NCBI RefSeq assembly: GCF_016860545.1
Contig: NZ_BNEB01000005.1
Location: 1,488,001 to 1,552,000 of the forward strand
From: Streptomyces asoensis
GTDB lineage: Bacteria > Actinomycetota > Actinomycetes > Streptomycetales > Streptomycetaceae
Direction: 5' to 3'
Length of the DNA: 64,000 nt
Position 1 is the first letter of the stretch. Each line of letters starts with the position of its first letter. The position numbers and the translations under genes are program-made. Shown in pieces: positions 1-8,165 of the stretch. The notes under the pieces were generated by a model. The model did no database searches. It saw only the letters and a program-made list of their open reading frames with translations, and was not told where the DNA came from.

Positions 1-373
1 CCACCCGCGGGGCCTCGCACCGCGCATCCACAACCTGCGCGAGTGGCGCGGTCACCTCCTCGCGCAGATGGAGCGGCAGATCGCCCTCTACCGCTCGGCG
101 CCCCTGCGGGAGCTGTACGAGGAGGTCGCCGCCTACCCCGTGCCGCAGGACCGGCCGGGGACGGGGGACGACCCGGCGGACGGGGCGGCCGACCCCGTGC
201 CGTACTTCGCGCTGCCGATGCGGATCGAGCACGAGGGGCGCGTCCTGTCCTTCATCTCGTCGGTGTCGACCTTCAACACCCCGATGGACGTGACCGTCGC
301 GGAGCTGGCCATCGAGACGTTCCTCCCCGCGGACCCCGCCACGGTCAAGTACCTCCGGACGCTGGCCGGCTGA
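1..373 (+). CDS. C-terminal part of an XRE-type transcriptional regulator (5' end outside window)
   Basis: The reading frame is open from the left edge of the window and stops at 371-373, so only the last ~123 residues are present and no DNA-binding domain is visible. The segment begins HPRGLAPRIHNLREW and ends with a stretch containing STFNTPMDVTVAELAIETF followed by LPADPAT. This pattern resembles the C-terminal ligand-binding region of actinobacterial helix-turn-helix regulators of the MmyB-like group. The family call rests on remembered patterns and the N-terminal HTH cannot be confirmed. The next gene starts 109 bases downstream on the same strand and is also an HTH regulator, but of a different family. 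Confidence 0.5.
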   Translation, partial: HPRGLAPRIHNLREWRGHLLAQMERQIALYRSAPLRELYEEVAAYPVPQDRPGTGDDPADGAADPVPYFALPMRIEHEGRVLSFISSVSTFNTPMDVTVAELAIETFLPADPATVKYLRTLAG

Positions 374-482
374 CGGTCACTCATGCGGAGAACCGGATGA
401 ACGTACGACTCCGTTCCGGTGGCAACGGGGCGGGAACGTGACACACTGGCCCGCGTGCCTCGACGCGTAGGGGAGACGTGGG

Positions 483-1346
483 GTGAGTGAGCGACGGCCC
501 GCACCCACGGTGGGCCAGGTGGTACTGGGCAGACGGCTCCAGGAGCTGCGGGAGGCCGCCGGCCTCGGCCGCGAGGAGGCAGCCCGCGCACTGCGGGTGG
601 CCCCGGCGACCGTGCGGCGCATGGAGACGGCCGACGTCGGGCTGAAAGTCCCCTACGTACAGGTGCTGCTGGAGACCTACGGCGTCTCCGACGAGGAGGC
701 CGAGGCGTTCGTCTCGCTCACCGAGGAGGCGAACCGGCCCGGCTGGTGGCAGCGCTACCACGACGTGCTGCCGGAGTGGTTCAGCCTCTACGTGAGCCTG
801 GAGGGCGCGGCCCGGCTGATCCGCTCGTACGAACCGCACTTCGTGCCCGGCCTGCTCCAGACGGAAGGCTACGCGCGCGCCGTGCTGGAGGCCGGGACCG
901 TCGGGCAGACCACGCCGGAGTCCATCGAGCGGCACGTGTCGCTGCGCCTCGCCCGGCAGCGGCTGCTGGAGAGCGAGGACCCGCCCCACCTGTGGGTGGT
1001 GATGGACGAGACGGTACTGCGCCGCCCGGTGAGCGCGGACCCCGCCGTGATGGCCGGACAGCTCGACCGGCTGATGGAGCTCGCCGAGCGCGACCGGATC
1101 ACCCTCCAGGTCTCCGAGTTCGCGACCGGCCCCCATCCGGGGACGTCCGCGCCGTTCTCGCTGTTCCGTTTCGCCGAGCCCGAGCTGCCCGACATGGTCG
1201 TCACGGAGTACCTGACCGGCGCGCTCTACCTCGACGACCGCAAGGAGGTCTCCGCCCATCTGGAGGTCCTCGACCACATGACGACGCACGCCGCGTCCGC
1301 GCAGCAGACCAGGAAGATCCTGCGGGACGCCCGCGAGAACCTCTGA
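483..1346 (+). CDS. XRE-family regulator with DUF5753 domain
   Basis: 287-residue DNA-binding regulator. Residues ~8-65 form a helix-turn-helix (LGRRLQELREAAGLGREEAA, then a recognition-helix region around APATVRRMET). Residues ~95-280 match the DUF5753 domain, with the typical GLLQTEGYARAVLEA segment and the run DETVLRRPV. The start is GTG at 483, preceded by a GGGGAG motif ~6 bases upstream. Streptomyces has many such paralogues (the WhiJ-like group), usually next to a small DUF397 partner. Here the neighbour 60 bases downstream is a DUF574 methyltransferase and no DUF397 gene is visible. The target operator and ligand are unknown. Confidence 0.9.
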   Translation: MSERRPAPTVGQVVLGRRLQELREAAGLGREEAARALRVAPATVRRMETADVGLKVPYVQVLLETYGVSDEEAEAFVSLTEEANRPGWWQRYHDVLPEWFSLYVSLEGAARLIRSYEPHFVPGLLQTEGYARAVLEAGTVGQTTPESIERHVSLRLARQRLLESEDPPHLWVVMDETVLRRPVSADPAVMAGQLDRLMELAERDRITLQVSEFATGPHPGTSAPFSLFRFAEPELPDMVVTEYLTGALYLDDRKEVSAHLEVLDHMTTHAASAQQTRKILRDARENL

Positions 1347-1405
1347 GCACCCCGCCGCACCGCCTCGCCCGCACTCCCGCCCGACGCCCCGAGGAGCAGA
1401 CCCGC

Positions 1406-2233
1406 ATGACCGGATCCGAGCCCGAGCAGGCATCCGCGATCTCCCGCATCGACACCAGCAGGCCGCACCCGGCCCGGGTCTACGACTGGTGGCTGGGCGG
1501 CAAGGACAACTACCCCGTGGACGAGGAACTGGCCCGCAGGATCCTGGCCGTGGACGGCACGGTGCTGCGCGGGGCGCGGGCCAACCGCCGGTTCATGCAG
1601 CGGGCGGTCCGCGCCGCCGCCGAGGCCGGGATACGCCAGTTCCTGGACATCGGCACCGGCATCCCCACCGAGCCCAACCTGCACCAGGTGGCGCAGGGCG
1701 TGGCGCCGGAGGCCAAGGTCGTCTACGCGGACAACGACCCGATCGTGCTGCGGCACGCGGAAGCCCTGCTGCACGGCTCGGCGGAGGGCTCCACCGTCTA
1801 CGTGCATGCCGACGTGCGCGACATCGACACCCTGCTGCACCGGGCCGCGGACACCCTGGACCTCGCGCGGCCCGTCGCGCTGTCGCTGGTGGCCCTCACC
1901 CACTACCTGGGCGACGACCCGGCGGGCGACGACGTGTACGGACTGCTCGGCAAGTACGTCGCCGCGCTCGCGCCGGGCAGCTGGCTGATCCTCTCCCAGG
2001 TCACCCCCGACCTGAACCCGGAGTCCATCGAGAAGGCCGCCGAGAACTTCCGGCGCAGCGGCACGCCGTTCCACCCGCGTCCGCTGGCCGCGTTCGCCCG
2101 CTTCTTCGAGGGCCTGGAGATCCTCGGGCCCGGGGTGATCCCGGTCTCCGGCTGGCGGCCGGAACCGCAGGACGTGGCGGTACAGGCCGAGGGCATCGTG
2201 CCCGTCTACGCGGGAGTCGCCCGCAAGCCGTGA
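1406..2233 (+). CDS. DUF574-type SAM-dependent methyltransferase
   Basis: 275-residue protein of the actinobacterial DUF574 family (Methyltransf_19). It carries the family signature PHPARVYDWWLGGKDNYPVD near residues 20-40 and a SAM-binding loop LDIGTGIPTEPN near residue 80. The acid residues of VVYADNDPIV probably bind the ribose of SAM. The frame is open far upstream, but the ATG at 1406 has GAGGAG ~10 bases before it and follows the DUF5753 regulator directly, so it is the likely start; the two genes are probably co-transcribed. The substrate is unknown. Family members are abundant in Streptomyces and mostly uncharacterised. Confidence 0.88.
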   Translation: MTGSEPEQASAISRIDTSRPHPARVYDWWLGGKDNYPVDEELARRILAVDGTVLRGARANRRFMQRAVRAAAEAGIRQFLDIGTGIPTEPNLHQVAQGVAPEAKVVYADNDPIVLRHAEALLHGSAEGSTVYVHADVRDIDTLLHRAADTLDLARPVALSLVALTHYLGDDPAGDDVYGLLGKYVAALAPGSWLILSQVTPDLNPESIEKAAENFRRSGTPFHPRPLAAFARFFEGLEILGPGVIPVSGWRPEPQDVAVQAEGIVPVYAGVARKP

Positions 2234-2409
2234 ACGGCCGCCGCGCCCGCCCACGGGCTCCCGGGGGCATCGGCCCACGGGCGCCCCGGCACGTCGGGAG
2301 GTCCCGTGAAGGCCCCGCTCACCGGCCCGGCACGGCGGTGGCGCTCCGGTAGCATCGGTGACCTTGAGTGGACGGAACCTCACGGACGGGCACTGCGGGG
2401 GAAGCGCGC

Positions 2410-4185
2410 ATGGTCAGGAAGTACGTGGTCGCGCCGCACGGGGGTCGCGGCGCCCACCCCGGCATCGGGTCCGCGCTGCGCGCCGCGAGCGCCCGGGGCC
2501 GGGCCGCCCGGGTGGAGATCGCTCCCGGTCACTACGAGGAGGCCCTGGCCGTCCGGGGCGACATCGAGCTGATCGCGCTCGGCGACCCCGGGTCCGTGAC
2601 GGTGAGCCGGCCCCGGGGCACCGTGCTCGACGTCTCGGGCGGATCGGTCGTGGTCCGGGGGCTCGTCCTGATCGGCCGGGACGCGGACGCCGGTGTCGTC
2701 GACTGCCACGACGGCGCCGCCCTCACGCTCGCCCAGGTCGCCGTCCGGGCCCACGACGGGGTCTGCACGCACGCCAGGCCGGGCACGTCCCTGACGCTGA
2801 CGGACAGTGAGCTCCGTTACGGACGCGCCGTGTTCGCGGGCTGCGCCGGACACGTCGAGCGGTGCCGGTTCACCGACGCCGCCGACAACGCGGTCGCGGT
2901 CATCGAGAGCGCCCGGGTGACGGTCCTGGACAGCCGGATCGACGGCGCCCGGATCCACGGCGTGCGCGTCAGCGACGCCCGGGCCCACGTCGTGCGGTGC
3001 CATGTCACCGGCACCGGGAAGGCCGCCGTGATGGCGGACACCCGGGCCGAACTGACCGTCGAGGACTGCACGGTGGACTCCGTCCACATGGCGGGACTCG
3101 CCTTCGTCGAGCAGTCCAGGGGCCTCGTGCGCGCCACGCGCGTCACCGACGCCGAGAACGGCATCCTGGTGGCGAGCGGCGCCGACCCCTCGGTGCACGG
3201 CGGCGTCTTCGCCGACTGCCGGGACACCGGCATCCACGTCCAGGACTCGGGCCGCGGCACGTTCGAGGACTGCGAGATCCTGCGCGCGGGAAATGTCGCG
3301 GTGCTGTCGACCCGGGGCGGCGCCCCGCGGGTGGACGGCTGCCGGGTCCGCGGCGGCAACGTCGGCGTGGCCGTCACCGAGAAGGCCAGGGGAACCTTCA
3401 CCCGCGTCGACATGCGCGATCTGACCGGCGTGGCGCTGCGGGTCTGGGACGAGAGCAAGGCCGCCTTCGCGCAGGTCCATCTCGAGAACTGCCCGTTCGG
3501 TCTGGAGACGCGCGGCAACGGCGGGACGACGGCCGAGCTCACCGACGCGAGGATCCTCGACTTCGACATGGCCGCCGTGGCCGCCGTGGGCCAGTCCCGG
3601 GTGACGCTCGGCGGGGTCCGCGCGCAGCGCGGGCTGCTGGGGTTCGGCGCCGGCGAGGAGGCGCAGCTGCACGTGCGCGACAGCGCGGTCTCGGCCGTGA
3701 GCACCGGCGGGGCCCTGGCGTTCGGCACCGCCCGGCTCGTGGCGCGCGGTCTGGAGGTCACCGGCGCGGAGTCGTACGGTCTGTGCGCGACGGGCTCCGC
3801 GTACCTGGACGTGGCCGACAGCCGGTTCCACGACTGCGCGGCCACCGGCCTGCGTTTCGACGAGACGTGCGGCGGGCGGCTGGCGGACTGCGCGGTGACC
3901 GGGACGACGGCGGTGGCCGTGCAGCACAACGGCCGAGTGAAGCTGGTCTCGCTCAGCACGTCGCTGCCGGTCGAGGAGATCACCGAGCCGGCCGCGCCAC
4001 CGACGGTCGTCAACCACTATCACGGGCCCGTCTTCGTGGAGGCGGTCCACAACGCCCAGTTGGCGTGGAACAACACCAACGTCGTCCAGCAGCGCGGCGA
4101 TCATACCGGTCCGCAGGGTCGGGGGACGCCGGACGGCGGGGACGGCCGGAACGGTTCGAGCGATCAGGACGGAGCCGGGCGATGA
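2410..4185 (+). CDS. Right-handed parallel beta-helix repeat protein with C-terminal Asn/Gln motif
   Basis: 591-residue protein made almost entirely of ~23-residue repeats of the parallel beta-helix type (units such as GVRVSDARAHVVRCHVTGTG and GIHVQDSGRGTFEDCEI), spanning about residues 40-520. No signal peptide is visible, so it is probably cytoplasmic. The N-terminus (YVVAPHGGRGAHPGIGSAL) resembles the cap of pectate-lyase-like folds, but no catalytic residues are evident; a scaffold or recognition role is more likely. The C-terminal ~60 residues leave the repeat and contain HYHGPVFVEAVHNAQLAWNN, a motif repeated at the N-terminus of the next protein. The start is ATG 2410, with GGGGGAAG just upstream. 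The stop overlaps the next start (ATGA), so the pair is translationally coupled. Function unknown. Confidence 0.85.
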   Translation: MVRKYVVAPHGGRGAHPGIGSALRAASARGRAARVEIAPGHYEEALAVRGDIELIALGDPGSVTVSRPRGTVLDVSGGSVVVRGLVLIGRDADAGVVDCHDGAALTLAQVAVRAHDGVCTHARPGTSLTLTDSELRYGRAVFAGCAGHVERCRFTDAADNAVAVIESARVTVLDSRIDGARIHGVRVSDARAHVVRCHVTGTGKAAVMADTRAELTVEDCTVDSVHMAGLAFVEQSRGLVRATRVTDAENGILVASGADPSVHGGVFADCRDTGIHVQDSGRGTFEDCEILRAGNVAVLSTRGGAPRVDGCRVRGGNVGVAVTEKARGTFTRVDMRDLTGVALRVWDESKAAFAQVHLENCPFGLETRGNGGTTAELTDARILDFDMAAVAAVGQSRVTLGGVRAQRGLLGFGAGEEAQLHVRDSAVSAVSTGGALAFGTARLVARGLEVTGAESYGLCATGSAYLDVADSRFHDCAATGLRFDETCGGRLADCAVTGTTAVAVQHNGRVKLVSLSTSLPVEEITEPAAPPTVVNHYHGPVFVEAVHNAQLAWNNTNVVQQRGDHTGPQGRGTPDGGDGRNGSSDQDGAGR

Positions 4186-4589
4186 ACGACCCGCGGCAGG
4201 TGCACCATCACGACGGACCGGTGTTCAACGGGGGTGTGAGCAACTCCCAGTTCGCCTGGAACAACGAGACGGCGACCCAGAACCAGCAGCTCAACACCGC
4301 GGTCGCCCCGGGGCACGAGGCGCTCGCGACGCTGGTGGGCGACCTGCTGCGGCAGCTGCCGCGAGCCGGTCTCGGCGACCGCGAGCGCGAGGAGGCGCGG
4401 AGCGCGGCCGAGGAGGTCCTCGCGGAGATCACCGGCCCGGAGTCTCCCGAACCGGGCAGGCTGCGCCGCTCGGTGACCATGCTCAAGGGCGCCCTGGCAC
4501 CCGTGGCGACCGGCCTCGCGGCCGGGACGGCGGTGGGGGCGCAGGAGTGGGCCCAGTCGGCGATCCGGGCACTGACCGGACTCGTCTGA
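4182..4589 (+). CDS. Small helical protein with N-terminal GPVF...NSQFAWNN motif
   Basis: 135-residue protein whose start codon overlaps the stop of the beta-helix gene. Residues 8-35 form a polar Asn/Gln-rich segment with the core GPVFNGGVSNSQFAWNN, matching the C-terminal motif of its partner. Residues ~45-85 are predicted helical and charged (DREREEARSAAEEVLAEI). The last ~45 residues (LKGALAPVATGLAAGTAVG onward) form an Ala/Gly-rich amphipathic stretch ending EWAQSAIRALTGLV. The helical part resembles segments found at the ends of Streptomyces conflict-system (NTPase-associated) proteins, from memory. The paired motifs suggest physical interaction or co-assembly of the two products. No enzymatic motif is seen. 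Confidence 0.75.
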   Translation: MNDPRQVHHHDGPVFNGGVSNSQFAWNNETATQNQQLNTAVAPGHEALATLVGDLLRQLPRAGLGDREREEARSAAEEVLAEITGPESPEPGRLRRSVTMLKGALAPVATGLAAGTAVGAQEWAQSAIRALTGLV

Positions 4590-4598
4590 ACGCACGGC

Positions 4599-4665
4599 GG
4601 GGCGCGCAGGCCGGGTACGTGCGGATACGGGCGTACCCGTTGCCGCGTACCGGCCTGCGCGCCCC
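4599..4665. terminator. Bidirectional terminator between convergent genes
   Basis: A ~20-base arm at 4599-4619 (GGGGCGCGCAGGCCGGGTAC) pairs with 4646-4665 (CGTACCGGCCTGCGCGCCCC), with a single unpaired base. A smaller inner hairpin is possible (GGGTAC...GTACCC). It lies between the helical-protein gene and osmC, which converge, so it can end both transcripts. There is no U-tract, as is common in Streptomyces. Confidence 0.75.
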
Positions 4666-4684
4666 GGATCGCGGCGCGGCGGAC

Positions 4685-5110
4685 TCAGGCGAGCTTGGCC
4701 GACAGCGTGATGGTCGTCCCCGTGAGCGCCTGGCTGACCGGGCAGTTCTTCTTGGCGTCCTCGGCGGCCGCGGCGAACGCGTCGGCGTCGAGGCCCGGGA
4801 CCGTGCCCTCCACCGTCAGGTGGATGCCGGTGATGCCCTCGCCCGGCTGGAAGGTGACGTCGGCCGAGGTGACCAGCTTGGTGGGCGGGGTGCCGGCACC
4901 GGCCAGGCCGTGCGACAGCGCCATGGAGAAGCAGCTGGAGTGGGCGGCCGCGATCAGCTCCTCCGGGCTGGTCTTGCCGTTCGCCTGCTCGGCGCGCGAC
5001 GGCCACGACACCGGCTGCTGGCCGATGCCGGAGGAGTCGAAGGTCACGACCCCGTTGCCCTCGAGCAGGTTGCCTTCCCAGACCGTGTGTGCGGAGCGCG
5101 TGGTAGCCAC
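4685..5110 (-). CDS. osmC: OsmC-family peroxiredoxin
   Basis: 141-residue thiol peroxidase of the OsmC/Ohr family, which reduces organic hydroperoxides. The two catalytic cysteines are visible in the expected contexts: SSCFSMALS near residue 60 and KKNCPVSQAL near residue 125. The EELIAAAHSSC segment is typical of OsmC rather than Ohr. The frame extends upstream, but the GTG at 5110 is preceded by GGAAAGGA six to seven bases away and gives the standard family length. It stands alone, convergent with the gene pair to its left. Osmotic or oxidative stress control is typical of the family; no promoter was identified. Confidence 0.92.
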   Translation of the reverse strand: MATTRSAHTVWEGNLLEGNGVVTFDSSGIGQQPVSWPSRAEQANGKTSPEELIAAAHSSCFSMALSHGLAGAGTPPTKLVTSADVTFQPGEGITGIHLTVEGTVPGLDADAFAAAAEDAKKNCPVSQALTGTTITLSAKLA

Positions 5111-5199
5111 GGTTCGTCCTTTCCCATGAGGTTCTGCTTGCGGTGGTGCGCGGGTGCCCGCCGGACGGGAACCCGTGCCCCATCCGATCACACTCCGCG

Positions 5200-6996
5200 T
5201 CACTGCACCCGGAACACGGGCCCCCGCGCGGTGAACGGCAGTCGACGGCCCTGCGGGACGAGGTAGGCGTGCTCGCGCTTCACCCGCAGCACGTCGCACC
5301 AGCCGTCGGTGATGACCAGGACCGGCGCGCCCGGCGGGAAGTCGTCGGCGCGCTGCAACAGGTCGATCCCCGGTTGCAGGACCGTGCCCCCGCGGCCGTG
5401 CACACGGACGCGGCCCGCGATCTCGGTCACCGGCAGATAGCCGGCGTCGTGGGCGGCCGCGTCGCAGAACACCACCCGGGCGGCAGGGACGTCATGGGCC
5501 TCGGCGTAGGAGGCGATGGCGCCGAGCGCCTTGCCGAGCAGGGTGCGGTCCATGGAGCCGGAGGTGTCCAGGACGACGCCGAAGGTGCAGCGTGCGACCT
5601 CCTCGGGCGGGAAGTACCGGCCCGCCCGCGGGATGTCGGGGGTGGAGGCCTGCCGCCGCGCCGGCCGGGCGTACGTGCGCAGCGGCTCGGGGCGCGGCAC
5701 GAACTCCTCGAACCAGCGCGCCAGTCGGGCGTCCCAGGGCAGCGGCGGGTGGCTGAGCGCGCGGATCTCCTCGACCAGTCCGCCGGGCAGGAAGCCCCGT
5801 TCCTGCCGCTGGTGCAGGTCGAGGCCCTGGGCGAGGCCGCGGCGGTAGAAGCCGTCGAGGTCCACGTGGTCGCGGGGCGGGCCGAGCGGGGCGCCGAGGA
5901 TGTCGCCGAGCCCCTTGCCGCGCAGGGTGGCCAGCCGCCGCATCCGGCGCAGGTCCACGGTGATCCGGTCGTAGACCTCCTCGGCGGACAGGCCCGCGAG
6001 TTCCGCGTCGTACAGCAGCCCCTCGGGCATGGTGCCGACCTGCATCTCGCGCAGCCAGCCGTTGACGACGTAGTCGCAGGCGACGTTGAAGAGGTAGGGG
6101 TCGCGGGGTCCGCAGCGGTCGCCGTGGCGCAGGGCGGCGTGCAGCATCTCGTGCGCGAGGACGAACCGCCACTCCTCGTCCGTGTGGCGGCGCAGCGGGT
6201 TGACGTAGATCTCGCCCGCCTCCGCGTCGACGGCGGCGATCGAGATGCCGTGCGCGCGGGCGAGTTCGGCGTCGGCGACGAGGGTGATGCCGGCCGCGAT
6301 GCCGCCCAGCAGCGGATAGGAGGAGACGAACCAGCTCAGCGCGCGTTCCCAGGGGCGCAGGGGCGTCAGCTCGCCGTCCAGGGACGCACGGCGGCCGCCC
6401 GCCATGTCCATCGCGGCGGAGACGGTCCGGGTCAGGGCGGTGGCGAAGGCCAGCGGACGGTCCGGCATCGGATGTCCGGTGCGGGGCCACCGCACGAGCA
6501 CCTGGTCGGGGTCCGTCCCCGCGGTGCCGCAGTGCTCGTGGGCGGCCGGGAGTCCGGTGCGCCGCCAGCGGCCGGCGAGCTGCTCCTCCTCGCCGCCGGG
6601 GTAGGACGGGGGCAGTTCGTCAGGGGGGCTGCCGACGGGGAAGGCCAGCAGGAAGCGGTTGACGACCGTGCAGCGTGCGGCGAGGTCGTAGCGGTCGGGC
6701 TGGGCGCGCTCGTGCGGGGAGGGCGGGAGGTGACCGAAGCCGAGGTGGAGCGCGGCGTGGGCGAGGGCCCAGGCCCAGCGGGCGGGGTCGGCGATCCGGG
6801 TGGGGTGGGCGTGCAGGGTGCCGTTGGAGTCGGCGCGGACGAGTCCGTCGCGGGGCGCCATGGCGCACTCCTCGCGGCGGCAGGTGTCGAAGTCGACGGC
6901 GGCCAGCGCCGGGTTGCCGCGCAGCACCGCCAGCCCGGACTCGAACGCCTCGGCCGCGAGGTCCCGCTTCTTCTTGTCGCGGTCCTCGCGTCTCAC
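5200..6996 (-). CDS. vWA and metallopeptidase-like domain protein (DUF2201 type)
   Basis: 598-residue protein with two recognisable parts. The N-terminal ~400 residues are a metallopeptidase-like domain with the zinc motif HEMLH at residues 282-286 (AHEMLHAALRHG) and a downstream NVACDYVVNGWL segment. The C-terminal part is a von Willebrand A-like domain with a MIDAS motif DTSGSM. This architecture is typical of the MoxR-associated vWA/DUF2201 proteins thought to act with an AAA ATPase as a chaperone or remodelling pair. Its GTG start overlaps the stop of the ATPase gene (GTGA), so the two are translationally coupled. Residues 75-90 contain a second, degenerate HAALH helix, perhaps an old duplication. 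Target unknown. Confidence 0.88.
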   Translation of the reverse strand: MRREDRDKKKRDLAAEAFESGLAVLRGNPALAAVDFDTCRREECAMAPRDGLVRADSNGTLHAHPTRIADPARWAWALAHAALHLGFGHLPPSPHERAQPDRYDLAARCTVVNRFLLAFPVGSPPDELPPSYPGGEEEQLAGRWRRTGLPAAHEHCGTAGTDPDQVLVRWPRTGHPMPDRPLAFATALTRTVSAAMDMAGGRRASLDGELTPLRPWERALSWFVSSYPLLGGIAAGITLVADAELARAHGISIAAVDAEAGEIYVNPLRRHTDEEWRFVLAHEMLHAALRHGDRCGPRDPYLFNVACDYVVNGWLREMQVGTMPEGLLYDAELAGLSAEEVYDRITVDLRRMRRLATLRGKGLGDILGAPLGPPRDHVDLDGFYRRGLAQGLDLHQRQERGFLPGGLVEEIRALSHPPLPWDARLARWFEEFVPRPEPLRTYARPARRQASTPDIPRAGRYFPPEEVARCTFGVVLDTSGSMDRTLLGKALGAIASYAEAHDVPAARVVFCDAAAHDAGYLPVTEIAGRVRVHGRGGTVLQPGIDLLQRADDFPPGAPVLVITDGWCDVLRVKREHAYLVPQGRRLPFTARGPVFRVQ

Positions 6997-8054
6997 CGGC
7001 GCGCCTCCACCAGGCGGGGCATGTCCCGCGCCGCCTCGACCAGGAACCAGGCGGGCAGCACGGGGTTGCCGTCGGCGTCGGAGGCGATGACGGTCTGGGC
7101 GACCTCGACGGATATCTCGGCGAGCTGCACGAGCAGCGACTTGGCGCGGTACGCGGTCTGCCGGCCCTTGGCCGACATGTGCTCGCGGACGGCGGGGAGT
7201 TCCTTGACGAGCCGGCCGCGGAAGGAGTCGGCGAGGTAGTAGAGCAGGTCGCGGTCCTCGACGCGGCGGGGCCAGGAGGCCTCGCCCTTGAGGACGGCCT
7301 CGATGCCGTAGCGGCTGCGCACGATCTTGACGTAGCCGCCGAAGGCCGTGGCGTGCGCGGGCGTCAGCGTGCCGTGCGTGAGCACCGCGAGGGTGTCCTC
7401 GTCGAGGTCGGGGCCGAAGGAGTGCAGGGCGTCGGAGAGCATGTGCCACGAACGCGGGGTGGAGAACGGCTCCTCGGTCTTGGGCGGCTTGGACCACAGG
7501 TGGTCGGGCCGGTCGGTGAGGTGGTCGAGGATCCAGGGGTGGATGCCGTTGCCCGCGGCCCACTTCAGCCAGTCCTTCGCGGAGGCCTCGAGGTGGACGT
7601 GGGTGAGGCGGTTGACGAGCGCGGAGGCGATGGGCCGGGCGAGCGCGTTGTCGGTGGCGCGGTTTCCGGCGCCGATGACGATGGAGCCCGGGGGCAGCTC
7701 GTAGTCGCCGATCCGCCGGTCCAGGATGAGGGAGTAGAACGCCTTCTGGACGTCGGGGGTGGCCGCGTTGAGCTCGTCGAGGAACAGGCAGTACGGCTCG
7801 TCGCGGGCGATGGCCTGCGGCGGGCAGAACACCGACCGGCCGTCCCGGATCTGCGGCACGCCGATCAGGTCCTCGGGGGCGAGCTGCGTCCCCAGCAGGC
7901 TCACGCACTCCAGTCCCAGGGACTCGGCGAACTCCCGGACCAGGGAGGACTTCCCGATGCCGGGGGCGCCCCAGAGGAACACCGGCCGCACGGTGGCGAG
8001 TCCGAGGAGCAGGTCGGGGACGCGGGAGGGCGTGACGGTGACGGCAGCCTGCAA
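6993..8054 (-). CDS. MoxR-type AAA+ ATPase
   Basis: ATPase of ~353 residues with Walker A GAPGIGKSS, Walker B LFLDELNAA, and a sensor region in VIGAGNRATDNA. It belongs to the MoxR branch, whose members remodel or activate partner proteins together with a vWA-domain protein; the partner here is the next gene, which overlaps by four bases. The frame can begin at GTG 8093, but no ribosome site is seen there. Two consecutive TTG codons (8057 and 8054) follow CAGGAG, and the one at 8054 has the best spacing and gives MQAAVTVTPSRV, so it is chosen. The start is the only uncertain point. Confidence 0.88.
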   Translation of the reverse strand: MQAAVTVTPSRVPDLLLGLATVRPVFLWGAPGIGKSSLVREFAESLGLECVSLLGTQLAPEDLIGVPQIRDGRSVFCPPQAIARDEPYCLFLDELNAATPDVQKAFYSLILDRRIGDYELPPGSIVIGAGNRATDNALARPIASALVNRLTHVHLEASAKDWLKWAAGNGIHPWILDHLTDRPDHLWSKPPKTEEPFSTPRSWHMLSDALHSFGPDLDEDTLAVLTHGTLTPAHATAFGGYVKIVRSRYGIEAVLKGEASWPRRVEDRDLLYYLADSFRGRLVKELPAVREHMSAKGRQTAYRAKSLLVQLAEISVEVAQTVIASDADGNPVLPAWFLVEAARDMPRLVEARR

Positions 8055-8165
8055 CAAGGGCTCCTGGAGGAGGAATCGGGGAGGGAGGCGCACACGCGCG
8101 GGATCCGGTCGGACGGACCGGTACGGACAGTGTGGGCCCGCGGCTCCTCGGACGCAGCCGGTTTT

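Noticed and set aside
2380..4104. Long open frame opposite the beta-helix gene (574 codons)
   Set aside because: It is the antisense shadow of a GC3-rich gene; its Arg/His/Gly/Asp-rich composition matches no family, while the plus strand gives clear beta-helix repeats.
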